Below, piece by piece: positions 25,161 to 36,165 of a DNA stretch of 64,000 bases. The translations under genes and the position numbers were made by a program. A model generated the notes under the pieces. That model worked only from the letters and a program-made list of their open reading frames with translations. It ran no database searches and was not told where the DNA came from. Where the stretch lies: positions 1-64,000 of the forward strand of contig JAVLUZ010000165.1 of NCBI GenBank assembly GCA_036768485.1, read 5' to 3'. Within the stretch, counting starts at the first letter, position 1, and every line of letters starts with the position of its first letter. Source of the stretch: Mermis nigrescens. Lineage: Eukaryota; Nematoda; Enoplea; Mermithida; Mermithidae.

Positions 25161-26193
25161 TTTATTGAGCAATGATGATGCTTAACAATAGTAAATTTGC
25201 TGCCTACTTGACTATTTATTTTCTTTCATATTCGTGTCTCAATTCGTATAACTATCTTTCGTATTGTGATATGCTCTCTCATTCTAAATGTTCTATCGAT
25301 GTACTTAGAAGCAATTGGGATTTATAAGTGAAATGTTATTCACAAGCATGGCGATATTCATGAGCATGACACTATTCATAAGTTTGACAGTATGTAATCC
25401 TAAGCGCAACGCTTTCAGAAGGGCAAAATGCGATAAAAAACCGTGGGAAAATCCACTTCATGACCAAAAATGACGTGAAGTGTGTTGGGAGACACCTGAA
25501 AATAGTAAATTTTCTGGAGAAAACAAGGTATGACTAAAAATTAAGGAAGATTTAAATCTTTTTTTATACGGAAATCAATCGGAAACGGGTATCACGTTGT
25601 TTTAATGCTATTTCAGCATTTATACCAGCTTTATGAGTTATTTTGAACCAATAAAGCTCAATTTTCGAGTGCGCTGATCGGGTTTATACCAGTTGTTTGA
25701 GGTGAGGAGCTAACAGACTTGCTCGCCTATTCATGTACTTTGTCCTAATTATAGAAGGCACCTGCTGGAGACATACATTGTACATATAAGAATATTGCTT
25801 GAAAAATAATAAGTGTTTTACATATAAGCTTCTTGAACTAGTAAAGAAAAATGCTCCAAAGGAATAAAAAGGACGAATATTCTTAGAATTATGCATATTA
25901 AGGGCATAAAAGGTGGGGACCAGGGAAAAGTTACCTAGGTATGCTCGTTACAGTTGTAAGAATCTGCTAAAAATTAAGCTGGCACTAAAAACAAAAAAAG
26001 AAGTATATTCAGCGGCCTGCAAAAGGAGTTGCACATCCAGCATCAAAATAAATAACACGAATAGTTCATTCCTAGAAAAGATGCGATCACTAATCAAAAA
26101 AACGGCGTAATATGTATCATGAAAGAATTAACTCTTCACAATGGTCCGAAGACAAGTGAATCAAATAGGAAGCGGTAGTTACCTATATATATA
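25161..26193. other. Downstream of FkbM, element debris, no gene
   Basis: AT-rich sequence. The piece at about 25570-25690 (TTGTTTTAATGCTATTTCAG, then CATTTATACCAGC) is also found near 36030-36150 and marks a shared dispersed repeat. An AATAAA at 25650 lies inside that repeat and is a weak candidate for a polyadenylation signal. The truncated RC1 arm at 25838 is listed separately. Confidence 0.45.
25838..26020 (-). mobile_element. Isolated, diverged RC1 fold-back arm
   Basis: CTAGTAAAGAAAAATGCTCC at the left edge, then the usual order of arm words (GGACGAATATTCTTAG, GTGGGGACCAGGGAAAA, AATCTGCTAAAAATTA, GTATATTCAGCGGCC), all with many changes. Only one arm is present. It is probably an old, truncated RC1 copy. 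Confidence 0.6.
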
Positions 26194-29100
26194 CTAGCAA
26201 AGAAAAATGCTCCGATGGAACAAAAAAGATGAATATACTTGGAATTGTGGATTATTATGGATGTAAAAGGAGGGGACTAGGAAAAATCTACCTAAAGTCG
26301 GAAAATCTGCTAAAAATCACACTTTCTCTAAGCAACGCAAAAAATCGATGTATATTCTGCGGCCAACAGATTAAAATAAATATTCAACCATAACAATGAT
26401 TGAAACAGCAGCACGTTAGCCATGCAGTAGCTATGGGAAATGATATTAAGTAAACTAACAGTCTTCCAAGCCAATTGAATGAAATAGCAAACATCGAAGA
26501 CAATTGAAGACATGGTTGGTTAAAAACAGTAGGAGACACGTAAGTTGACTTGAAACAGACTTAATGTAGATACACTAGCATGCCCGAAACGATTGTGTGC
26601 ACTAATCAATCGGCTCCTGCTTTGCTTGCTATAATGCTCATAAAACAAAACAACTTCAAATACAATACCTCTTAGTTTTCTATCAATCAGGTGCCAGCAA
26701 TTTAAAAAAGTAACCTTGATAGATTTCGTTTATACACTCTTATCTGAAACTTCGAACATCATTTAAAAAAGACACTTTTTTAGAGGCCGCAGAATATACA
26801 TCGATTTTTTGCGTTGCTTAGAGAAAGTGTGATTTTTAGCAGATTTTCCGACTTTAGGTAGATTTTTCCTAGTCCCCTCCTTTTACATCCATAATAATCC
26901 ACAATTCCAAGTATATTCATCTTTTTTGTTCCATCGGAGCATTTTTCTTTGCTAGTACACTACTTTTAATTAGCGTGATTTCAGTACATCAGTCAGTAAA
27001 CACAATCAGTAACATGCCACAATAATGACAACAGTCCAAGAACGCGGAAAACAATATTGTTCTTAACATCAGCATTATCCTTTTTAAACAAGACAACCTT
27101 ATTGACACCATCCATTTTCAAATTAAAACTGCATTAAGTTATTTCTTCTTAATGTGCAGTTCACTTATAATCAAGCACAAAAATTTAACCAACGAATTCA
27201 CATTGCAAATCCTCACTCAATCAATACACAAGCACAATGTGTTGTGACTTTTGAAATTGAAAACACCCAATTTTCAATTTTCAAATTGAAAATTGGATCA
27301 ATTTTCAAATTGAAAATTGGGTCAATTTTCAAATTGAAAATTGGGTGTTTGAATTTGCGACGAAGAAAATAATCAAAAGATAGTCACTTGGTTTATTTAA
27401 GCCGAGTAATAAAATAACGACCGTCCACCAATTCCAAACTAAACGCAACTAATCTGATCACTATGAAAAAGTTTTGAAAAAATGAGCTTGCTAAGCGAGA
27501 GTTGTAAACCAAGAGAAACTTAAAGTTAAAACCTACCATTAAATTATGAGAGAATTATAAAAGATTTTAAACTTCAAGAAAATGGAAAAGGCGGGATGTT
27601 GGTAAATTAGAAGGCAAAGATTTTCGGCAAAAATTCAAAAACTTCACGCAAATATCAAATGTAAGGAACACTAACGCTTTGATTTGGTAGTAAAATAAAT
27701 TTGTAGTATAGACTACATATTAACAACAAATGAATAGTGCAAACTTTACACAAATACTAGGTGTAGAGAATACTAACAGTTTACGGCTTATTAATGTACA
27801 TGATTACAATAAAGCTGTATATCTTTGTCGACTTCTGTGCACAGTAGTGTGATTGCTGGTTCATTTTAAACCACTTCTTGCAGGCAATTTACTTCAATTA
27901 AACGATAGCTCTCCATGTGCAAGATTTTGTGAAACATATTATAAACACGGCTAAGAAAGATTTAACTTTAATGCAACCCATTTAAGACAAAATTACATCT
28001 CTTCAATGATCTAAGGACACTTGAACATAATTTTTAAATCACTTTAGATTACTTTTGAGGGTAAACAAACTCACTTAATTGATGTCTCACATATGAATCC
28101 TTGAAAATTTCTTGACTTCAGTTACAAAGTCTCTGCAAGTCTATCGAATTAGGGTTAACACGTAACGTAAACTTTACACAAACACATAGCGTAAAGAATA
28201 TTTTAGTCGGATTCGTAATTTTGATATTGCTCCGATATTTCTTTCAACATTTATGGAAAAATGAGTCTCCATAATGTTTTAAAGACAATAAACATTAGGT
28301 TTAGAACCACTTTGCAAAACTGCTGAGTGTAAGCAAGCGCGCCCAATTGACGTATATATTTCATTCCCTGTAAATTTTTATATCTCAGGAAAAAATTTCG
28401 ATTTTTGCAATGCTCTAGAACAAAGGCTAACATGCAGTGTAAAAAATTACTCGGATATTATGATCAACATTCATGAAAAAATTATGTCTCTACAATGGTC
28501 TGAGGACATATAAACAATGAATGTAAACTACTTTACATCACTGTTGGATGTAAACAAACGCGCCTACGTGACGTCTCACATTTGATCCTTTGAAAACTTC
28601 TAGGCTCCAAGAAAAAATTAGGTTTCAGGAATGCTCAAAAACGAAGATAAATATATATGTAGTGTAAACTTCATGTAGACACCTAGTGTAAAGAAGATTT
28701 TAGTCAGATTCGTAATTTTGATATTGTTCCGATATTACGATTAATATTTATGAAAAAATTAAGTCTACATAATGTTCTATGGGCAAACTAACAATTGGTG
28801 TAAACTACTTTACAACACCGTAGAGTGTAAACATATGCGCCAGACTGGCATATTAAATTTGATTCCTGGTCCATTTCTAGACTTGATAAACGTGTCCCTG
28901 ACTCGTAACCGGAGAAGCAGGCAGAAAAAACAAGACAGAAACGCATTTAAAACTCCAAATTTTTGACTTTACACTCGCTAAATATTAATGTATAGACAAT
29001 TTGCTTTGACATGCACCCGATATAAAGCACTTTATTTTTTATTCTATTAGACTTATCCCGACTTCTGGACGGAGAAAGTGGCGAACAAAAAACGCAACAA

Positions 29101-30065
29101 AAACGTATTTTCCATCATTTAGAACACTGTAAACTTTAAAATTCCGTACCGAACTCCCCATTGAGTTTAAAGAAATTCGGTTTGGTACAATTTGTAGGTT
29201 TTAAATCGTAGTACATTCCTGTGTGCCAAAATTCTGTTGCAAAAATTATTTGGCATGATTTATCAATCAAACTTCGGAAAAAACGTGTTTTTTAGCCCAT
29301 TTTTTACCTCTGATTTCGAACTTTACACCCCCATAAATAACTCAATATTGCGTTTTTTTAAATGCGGTTTGCTGCGTTGTTTAGCCCCTGTGAGGCACTT
29401 TATTAATGCTGTCTTCGATTTGCACTGACTCATAAGCGGAAAAATTTGGCAGATAAATCTTAGTTAAAATCCGTTTTTTTACACCATCCACTAGAGTGTA
29501 AACTTTAAACCCCAGGATCTAACTCACCATAGAGCATACAAGACTTTGCTTATATGCAGAATGTAGCCCTTGATCCGCTCTACATTTCTGTCAGAAAACA
29601 TTTTAAAAACCTCATAACTGGAGTTAGTATCGGACATAGGAAGGTTGAAAACTCGACCAAAAAGTGCTTTTTCACCCCCAGATTTTCGCACTCTTTACAC
29701 TGCCGTTCGATAAATAATGCGAATTTCAAAAAACAAAAAAAGTGTCATCTGTAGAATTCATCCCTCTATTATCCTATTCTGTTCAATCCTTCGAGTCATC
29801 AATACTCAGTTGTCCACATGCCGCAGTAAAAAGGTCCCAAAATTTGTCCTATGTTATAACGTTACACAAAAACTTTACACCTTCTTTACACAGTCAATTT
29901 TGAGTTTCAAGAAAAACAAAAAAACACGGGCAGCGAATTTTTTTATTATCTTTCTTTTAAAAAAAACCGCACCTTCCAGAAGTGTCCCGTTATAGCTGTA
30001 GGGGGTGCCCAGGTGTTGGGGGTACCCAAGTATATTATAGGTACGCGCTAACGCGCTACCTATGA
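26194..30065 (-). mobile_element. RC1 copy c6 (subfamily I), full length
   Basis: The left edge is TATATATA then CTAGCAAAGAAAAATGCTCC (3' end). The right edge is GCGCTACCTATGA followed by T (5' end on the minus strand, flanked by A). The fold-back segment is at 26194-26957, the subfamily I spacer at about 26958-27105, a stretch of about 500 bp not seen in c1 at 27110-27640 (with a palindromic tandem at 27265), then the inverted motif-rich body. Flanks fit an A|T insertion without duplication. No coding region. Confidence 0.72.
27265..27350. repeat. Short palindromic tandem repeat
   Basis: Three copies of a unit of about 25 bp built on CAATTTTCAAATTGAAAATTG, itself a near-perfect palindrome, followed by GGRTC or GGGTG. 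Lies inside RC1 c6. Confidence 0.85.
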
Positions 30066-32018
30066 TGTTTGACTTTAGGTGTGTTCCTATGTTTTCAATT
30101 GCCACTTTTTTCGATTATTTCTTTAATAAAATCTTTGGGTTTGATCGTATTTTGATGATTTTTTCAGGATCGATAGTACTAAGCAGACCATATTGCCATT
30201 TTCGAAGTTTTTTGCTTAGCATCAAAATTTACGTTTTATTCAAGTGCAAATTTCAAAGTTTGCAAAAAAGCTGTCACGCTGTTGTGTGTGAACTAATGGA
30301 TAAAAAATGCACAAATTCTTTTTATGAATCCTCCGAAGACAAAAAGTCAATACATGTGCTTGGAAATTTTTTAAAAACTTAAATCGAAGGAATCAAATCG
30401 AATTTGAAAATTGCGGAAAAAATGAACTTTTTAGTTTTTTATTTCTAGTCATGTGATACCTCATTCTGTTCGCCAATGAAAGTTACATCTAAACGTAGAA
30501 TATTTGATTTTTTAATCAAATGTGACGCGAATGATTTGCATTTTTGTCTAGTGAAAAATTTTGAATTTTAAGATTTTGCCAGTTATTTCAAGATTTTCAG
30601 CGATGATCAGATTTTTTTATGTTGTTTTTATATTATTCTAGTAAGTAGCAATCGTCCTGATGTTGAACTTATCATTTTTAATTTGTTGGTGATAAATTAT
30701 TTGAATATGCAAATCGCGGGAGGAATTACATTTATCTTACCTGTAAACAGGTTCACCTTGTTGTATTATGCATCAATCGATAGAGCGTTTAAAACTATAT
30801 ATTGTCTCAAAATTTTGAGTGACAGTTTTGAGTTTGGAATGTTTAGTCGTATAATTTAATTCCTATATTATTAGAAGAATTTCGAGATTTTTTTGCAAGT
30901 TGAAAATCGATATCTTGCTTCGTTAGAATCGAACAGAGCTCGTCATTGCTATCAATGTTATACAACCACTGTGTAGGAAATCGTGTCATGGCTGACGAAG
31001 TTTTTTTCACGCGTGTTTTATTCATACTATTGTGATTTCTGAATGCGTAGGATTGGAATGACTGAATCAGGATGAATTCGTCATGCAGTTGCGCTTTTAT
31101 TGCGCATTGTGCTTTCATTAGCGGAAATATTTCTAATGTTTAATGCTGTGATTTAATGAACTTACTATTTATCGTAAAGGTGGATGAAATCATTTTGAGC
31201 ATTTTTATAATTTTTAATTTCGTTTCGTTTTTCAGTTCAAAATGCATTAAATAGGAAGACTTTGTAATGATTTGTACCTACGTATGTTTTTTGGCTGAGA
31301 TTAGAACGATAATTCGGCCAATTTTGAGTTTATTTACATTAAATCAGACTTCATGATACAGTATTTTCCAGGAGTCCACTTTAGAAAAGAAAATAGGAAT
31401 ATTGACGAAATGCGTGTGAAGATCCGTAAAGTATTTTTTGATCGTTTTTGAGCCAGTAAGCTCGAAATTTCCCGCTTCTCGTGGCGAATTTATTCTTTTT
31501 GTAGTTATATTTTTGTCTACTGAGCCGCTATAAATCTGTTAGATTTGCGTAAATGGATGTCAAGTTTTTCCGGCGGTCTGCATGAATTCAATATTGAGCT
31601 ATAGTTATTGCCTCCTATTCAATAAAAAAATGAATTTGAGTTTTGATACAGAGAATATGAAATTATTTCCTGGTGACGGCCGAATTTATTGTCTTTATGC
31701 TTCTTGTCTTCTAGGCTTCTATCTTACTTAAAATCGTTCAACTTTGAGCTTGACTCGCAGAATATGTCAATTTTTTTCGAATTATTATTTGTATAGTTGT
31801 TTTCTTTTGGGGTAAAGTACGTAAGTGATTACATTCGATGGATTAATGTTCTATTCAAATTTATGTGCGTCTTTATGTGACGTGACGTGCTGCAAAATGT
31901 GGCAATAAAACCAGCGTCAGGCCTTCACCTGGTTTTTTTATTTCATGTGAAAAGTGGTAATGTACCAATCTCCAATTGGTCCTACGTAAATTTATTCACC
32001 TTCTAATTTACGTCTCGC
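30066..32018. other. Non-repetitive stretch, no recognised gene
   Basis: About 2 kb between RC1 c6 and the first candidate Helitron exon. Frames at 30062-30382 (+) and 30843-31118 (-) have no family features and biased composition. AAACCAG and CTGGTTT around 31910-31937 form a 7-bp hairpin followed by T7, of unknown meaning in a eukaryote. This stretch may hold the 5' end and promoter of the Helitron, but no terminus could be identified. Confidence 0.45.
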
Positions 32019-32119
32019 ATGGACTGTAGCGACGAGCTTACGCATAATTGTATTTGTAACCTATTACGAATGGATCGTTCCGAGATTTTGGTGAAAGAAC
32101 ATATTGCGTTCGTTGTGGT
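32019..32119 (+). CDS. Candidate first coding exon of the Helitron protein
   Basis: ATG at 32019, with a second in-frame ATG at 32070, opens a frame that runs to a possible donor GTGTAA at 32120. It would end in phase 2, which suits the next candidate exon. The donor is not a strong consensus, and the assignment rests on phase and position only. Confidence 0.3.
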
Positions 32120-32182
32120 GTGTAATATATTCTCGCTTTTTTAACTAAGTGTCTTATTTTTTCATTAAATCAAGTTTTTCAG

Positions 32183-32233
32183 GAGGCAACGGAAGCGAAA
32201 TCGAAGAAAGTTGCTAGAAGACGATGCGAACTG
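32183..32233 (+). CDS. Candidate Helitron exon 2 (very basic)
   Basis: 51 nt between TTTTTCAG and GTATTT. In the phase that joins its neighbours it encodes a run of Arg/Lys followed by LLEDDAN. The basic, charged composition suits the N-terminal region of Helitron proteins. Confidence 0.4.
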
Positions 32234-32299
32234 GTATTTCATATGTGCTTTCATTGAGTTATTCTCTTTAAGTTTGTAATGTTCTGTTGAATTTTTTAG

Positions 32300-32339
32300 T
32301 TGGAAAAAAAGAAAGCTAACGATGGAAAATGCTCGCAAA
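32300..32339 (+). CDS. Candidate Helitron exon 3
   Basis: 40 nt between TTTTTTAG and a perfect donor GTAAGT at 32340. In the chosen phase it reads WKKRKLTMENARK and ends at phase 0, matching the following exon. Confidence 0.42.
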
Positions 32340-32459
32340 GTAAGTAAAATGGAAGAAAAGTGTGAAGTATTGTTCTATTTTCTTTTTTGTTTAATTAACA
32401 TGGTGCTTATTCATGTCTCTTGTCACTTGTTTCATATTTATGTTTTTACATATTTGAAG

Positions 32460-32555
32460 AAGCGACAGATGAAGAAATCGGGTCGTGAAGGAGAAAGTGG
32501 TTATGATGCGGACAACAAAGACGGAGGATGTTCTGCTGTGGGTTCCACGATGGAG
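32460..32555 (+). CDS. Tandem exon paralogue 1 of the Helitron N-terminal region
   Basis: 96 nt, phase 0 at both ends, acceptor TTTGAAG and donor GTACGC. It encodes a charged, Gly/Asp-rich peptide beginning KRQMKKSGREGESG. The same plan (KR..KK, then G-rich, then DGKD/NKDG) recurs in the exons at 33397, 34537 and 35515, so this is the first of four paralogous exons. Confidence 0.5.
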
Positions 32556-32856
32556 GTACGCATAGCCTTTGCAACACAATAATTTTGAATTTTCACCCCT
32601 GGAAATAATCTGGCACTTCTACAGAATAGTAAGTAACTGTTGTAGTGAAAAGTATAGTGGCGAAAATTATTGATCTTTTCAAACTTCCTGATTTTTCCTA
32701 GGTTTAGGCTTAGATTTATATTTGGTGGTATTAATCCTGCTTAGGTCAATGTCGCTCCCGCTTAGGTCGGTGTCGCTCCTGATTAGGTCGCTATCGCTCC
32801 CGCGTGGATGATTAGAGGATATTCCCATCAAACCGTCAAGATTATGCATGTAAGCA

Positions 32857-33245
32857 GGCCCGTATCCAGGATTTTATTTCGGAGGGGGCCGAAATTTCTG
32901 AGGTCAAATATCTCAAGAAACATTGGAAGATGGGTAAAAATAAAGGTATTTTTGAACGTATCTCGATGAGCTCTATCCAGTAGTGAAGAAAAATTATAAG
33001 AAGAAATTTTAAAAAAATTTTCACATATTTCTTACTCCTATTGGACGAATTTATCGTTTAAGTAATTTTAACTACTGATTTCTCATCATTCAATCGACGA
33101 ACAGTGGACGCTAAAAACCTGTTTTTGTGGTGTTTTAGACCAACTTGAGAATTTTCCACTTTTTTTGGGGACCCTTGTGTATTTGAAAAATTAATTTTTA
33201 ATTTCTGGGGCGGCCCCCCGTCCCTCGCCCTCCTGAATACGGGCC
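32857..33245. mobile_element. 389-bp MITE with GGCCCGTATCCAGG inverted ends
   Basis: The left end GGCCCGTATCCAGG and right end CCTGAATACGGGCC are inverted with one mismatch. The inside has GGAGGGGGCCGAAATTTC at the left and CGGCCCCCCGTCCCTCGCC at the right. The paralogous intron positions near 34125 and 35355 lack it and act as empty sites. No coding sequence, so it is non-autonomous. The target duplication is unclear. Confidence 0.65.
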
Positions 33246-33396
33246 AGTATGTTAGTATTTTCAAGGTGTGAAACGCTTGTGTTCGAGAAATCTAGATTTG
33301 GTCAGAAAAAGTATAGTATGTTTGTTTACTTTTTATTTTCTGTTAAGTATAATCGTTATGTAGATTTTCTGTCCAGAGCATTATATTTATTTGAAA

Positions 33397-33492
33397 AAAT
33401 TTTCGAAGGAGTGGGGTCAAAAAGGACAGGGTGTTAGAGGAAGTGTTAGTTTGGACGGCAAAGACAATTCCGTCGTGACTTCTGTGACGAAG
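33397..33492 (+). pseudogene. Tandem exon paralogue 2, acceptor site lost
   Basis: 96 nt ending GTGACGAAG before the donor GTCAGTAT, as in the paralogues. The peptide ends DGKDNSVVTSVTK. The base pair that is AG in the paralogues (TTTTGAAG) is AA here, so this exon probably can no longer be spliced at its ancestral start. A cryptic AG lies 10 nt further in (TTTTCGAAG). Confidence 0.5.
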
Positions 33493-34231
33493 GTCAGTAT
33501 AGGTCCATTATTTCGTTGTTTTGTCTTTTTCAGTAAATCGTCTTGTTTACATGGCACTCACTTCATAATTATGGGCGCAGGTGGTCAGCATAGACAGTAG
33601 GTGAATTCAGATGGGCCTACGGACGATATTTGGATATTTTTCAAGACCTGCCGCTGAACTATGAACTGTGGCCGACTTTTCATACTTTGTCCTAGAGATG
33701 AAAAATTGATCACTGGGTTGAGTCCAAATGGGCCAATCAGATTTTTAGTTTTTCTTTTGACTTAAAGTTTCATTTCCGATCATCGCACTTGGCGGATTCG
33801 CCTTATTTTTCTTGTAAATCTTAAAACTGATCACAAGTGGCGTATGAGATCTTGAACTTATTCTTTTACATACCGTTGTTCTATCGACTGTGCCATCTGT
33901 CTGACCGTAATATTTTTCAAATAAACATAAAAATTTAATTAGTGACTGGAATCCGAATCGTGGTATTTTGAAATTGTTTACTATTCTACCGCTGGATTAC
34001 CGACCATTCCAACTGGTCTCATCAATCACTTATTTAAGAAAAAGTAATCAGTTTCTTTTTCGAAAATTCTAGAAATTGTGAACCCAAGGGATGTTTGGCG
34101 GATATCCCCATCAAACCCCCCAAGATCATGTATAATTGTATTTTTTAAAGTGCGAAACTATTCTGTATGGAATATGCTGATTAGGTCAGAAAAAGTATAC
34201 GATGTTTGTTTATTTATTGTTGTCTGCTAAG

Positions 34232-34475
34232 CAGAGATTTAACGGCTCAAAATGTTAGGAGGGGGTCCCAGGCCATGTTTAGGGGGGAGCTACGTGATTT
34301 CCAATTTTTGCCCAAAAATGCCAGAAAATCACGTAAAAATGGCCAAAAAATCAACTTATTTCCTAAAAATCGGGGGAAAGGGTCAAAAATTTTCTCGCTT
34401 TGGGGGGGGATGGGGGGACAGCCGACTTTGGGTGGGAGGATCCCCCTATCCTCCCTGTTACATGTATGCTGCTAG
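34232..34475. mobile_element. G-rich element fragment in a Helitron intron
   Basis: The stretch from AGGAGGGGGTCCCAGG through TTGGGGGGGGATGGGGGG to GGAGGATCCCCCTATCC is much more G-rich than its surroundings. It interrupts the alignment between the paralogous introns. A related, weaker copy lies at about 36500-36660. Family unknown. Confidence 0.4.
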
Positions 34476-34536
34476 TGTAATGTTTATGCAGGTTTTCTTT
34501 TCAGAACTTTATATTTAATTTAAACATATTTTGAAG

Positions 34537-34635
34537 AAGCGGGAAATTAAGAAGCGGAGTCAAAAAGAACAGCGTGTTGGAGGACGTGATGGCTCGGATG
34601 GCAAAGACGATTCCGTCATGGTTCTTTTGGCGAAG
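34537..34635 (+). CDS. Tandem exon paralogue 3
   Basis: 99 nt, phase 0 at both ends, acceptor TTTTGAAG, donor GTCAGTATAG. The peptide is 33 residues, KREIKKRSQKEQRVGG at the start and DGSDGKDDSV in the middle. Best preserved member of the exon series. Confidence 0.55.
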
Positions 34636-35514
34636 GTCAGTATAGATTTATTATTTCGTTGCTAAGTAAAAAATTTATAAAACTTCGTGGGCTTTTTTAC
34701 TAAGCTGTATTGTGCACGTGGCTCTCAATTTATAATTATGGGAATCGTTCCACGTGGTCGACTCGTCATATATTTTTGTATATTGGCTTACTCGCCTTAC
34801 TTTTTTTAATGTGAAAAACTGATGAGTAAGCCGAATCCAAATTTTCGTATTGTTTTTTCATCCACATACCAAAGCGAATATACATTAAGCAAAAAGATGG
34901 ACTTACTGTTTTCTTCTCTGGGGAGTGGATATCATGCATGATCTTATGGGTTCGAGGTTTACCCTCAAAAATTTTCACCGTCGCAAAGAAATTTTCATCT
35001 GTCAGAAATTTGTCGATTTTTCAAAAATTCCAAAATGTTCATGAAAATTTGCAGAAAAAAGTTATTTTCTAGTCGGTTTTAGTCAAATATTTGGTCAAAA
35101 GCGTAAAATTTATTACCTTTTGTATCAAATAAGCGTGGTTTTACATATACTCGTATATTTTATCAAATTTTCAATTTTTTGATTTTTTTCGAAATTCTTT
35201 TGTGTTTTTATGCTCTAGAAAGTTATTGCATCGTTTGAAACGCCAGAAAACGGTGTTGTGAGGCGTTCCTATCATATTTGGCTCAAGAAATGTATTTTAA
35301 AACTTCACTTGTTAGAATTCCACTACTGTGCATGTTTGGTGGATATCCTCATCAAACCCCGCAAGTGTATTTTTAAGGTGTGAAACTATTATGTATGGAA
35401 TAAGTTGATTAGGTCAGAGAAAAGTATACAATGTTTATTTGTTGTCTGCTAAATGTAATGCTTATGCAGGTTTTCTTTTCAGAACTTTATATTTATTTTA
35501 AACATCTTTTGAAG

Positions 35515-35612
35515 AAGCGGGAAACAAACAAGCGGGGTCAAAAAAACAGCGTGTTGGAGGAAGTGGTGGTTCGGACGGCAAAGACAATTCCGTCATGGCT
35601 TTTGTGACGAAG
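35515..35612 (+). pseudogene. Tandem exon paralogue 4, one-base deletion
   Basis: 98 nt between TTTTGAAG and GTCAGTATAG, one base shorter than paralogue 3. The loss lies in the A run of GTCAAAAAAACAGCG, which shifts the frame and brings a stop before the donor. Otherwise close to paralogue 3 in sequence. Confidence 0.55.
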
Positions 35613-35864
35613 GTCAGTATAGATTTATTATTTTGTTGCTTAGTAAAAAATTTCTAATACTTGATGGCCTTTTTTAGTAAGCTGTCTTGTAAACACGTGG
35701 TACGCAATTTAATTATGGGCATAGGTGGCTAGCATGCGAATTCTGGGGTTAGGAGATTTTTTAAAGGTCAAAAAAAGTTGTTTAAAATGGTCGTATGGTG
35801 TGCGAAAAGAAGAAGAGGAATATTCAAAATTTCAATTTTGAATGATATTAAGTTTTCAGGGGTC

Positions 35865-36165
35865 ATATCCAGACATGCACGTGCGGGGGTTTGCTGGGGG
35901 TCCTGACCCCCCAGACTGGAAACATGGGAAATCTTGTTGAGAAAATGAATCAAAATCAAGGTCAAAAACGGTTGAAAATTGGAAGTTTTCTTCAAAAGTG
36001 CTTCAAATCGATGAGAAACTGTGTAATAACGTTGTTTTAACGCCATTTAAGCATTTATACCAGTATTTTAGGTCATTTTGGCCCAAAAAAGCTTTATTTT
36101 TTGACTTTTTGCAGACTGGTTGACCCCCGCAGATCGGTCACGCTGTGCATCTATGGTCATATCCC
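35865..36165. mobile_element. Dispersed element fragment in a Helitron intron
   Basis: Begins around ATATCCAGACATGCACGTGC with GGGGGTTTGCTGGGGGTCC and ends around GACCCCCGCAGATCGGTCAC. Its right part (TAACGTTGTTTTAACGCC, then CATTTATACCAG) recurs at about 25590-25640. No coding sequence. Confidence 0.4.

Noticed and set aside
31905..31945. Hairpin followed by T7 resembling a bacterial intrinsic terminator
   Set aside because: The window is eukaryotic and no transcription unit ends there; chance in AT-rich DNA is likely.
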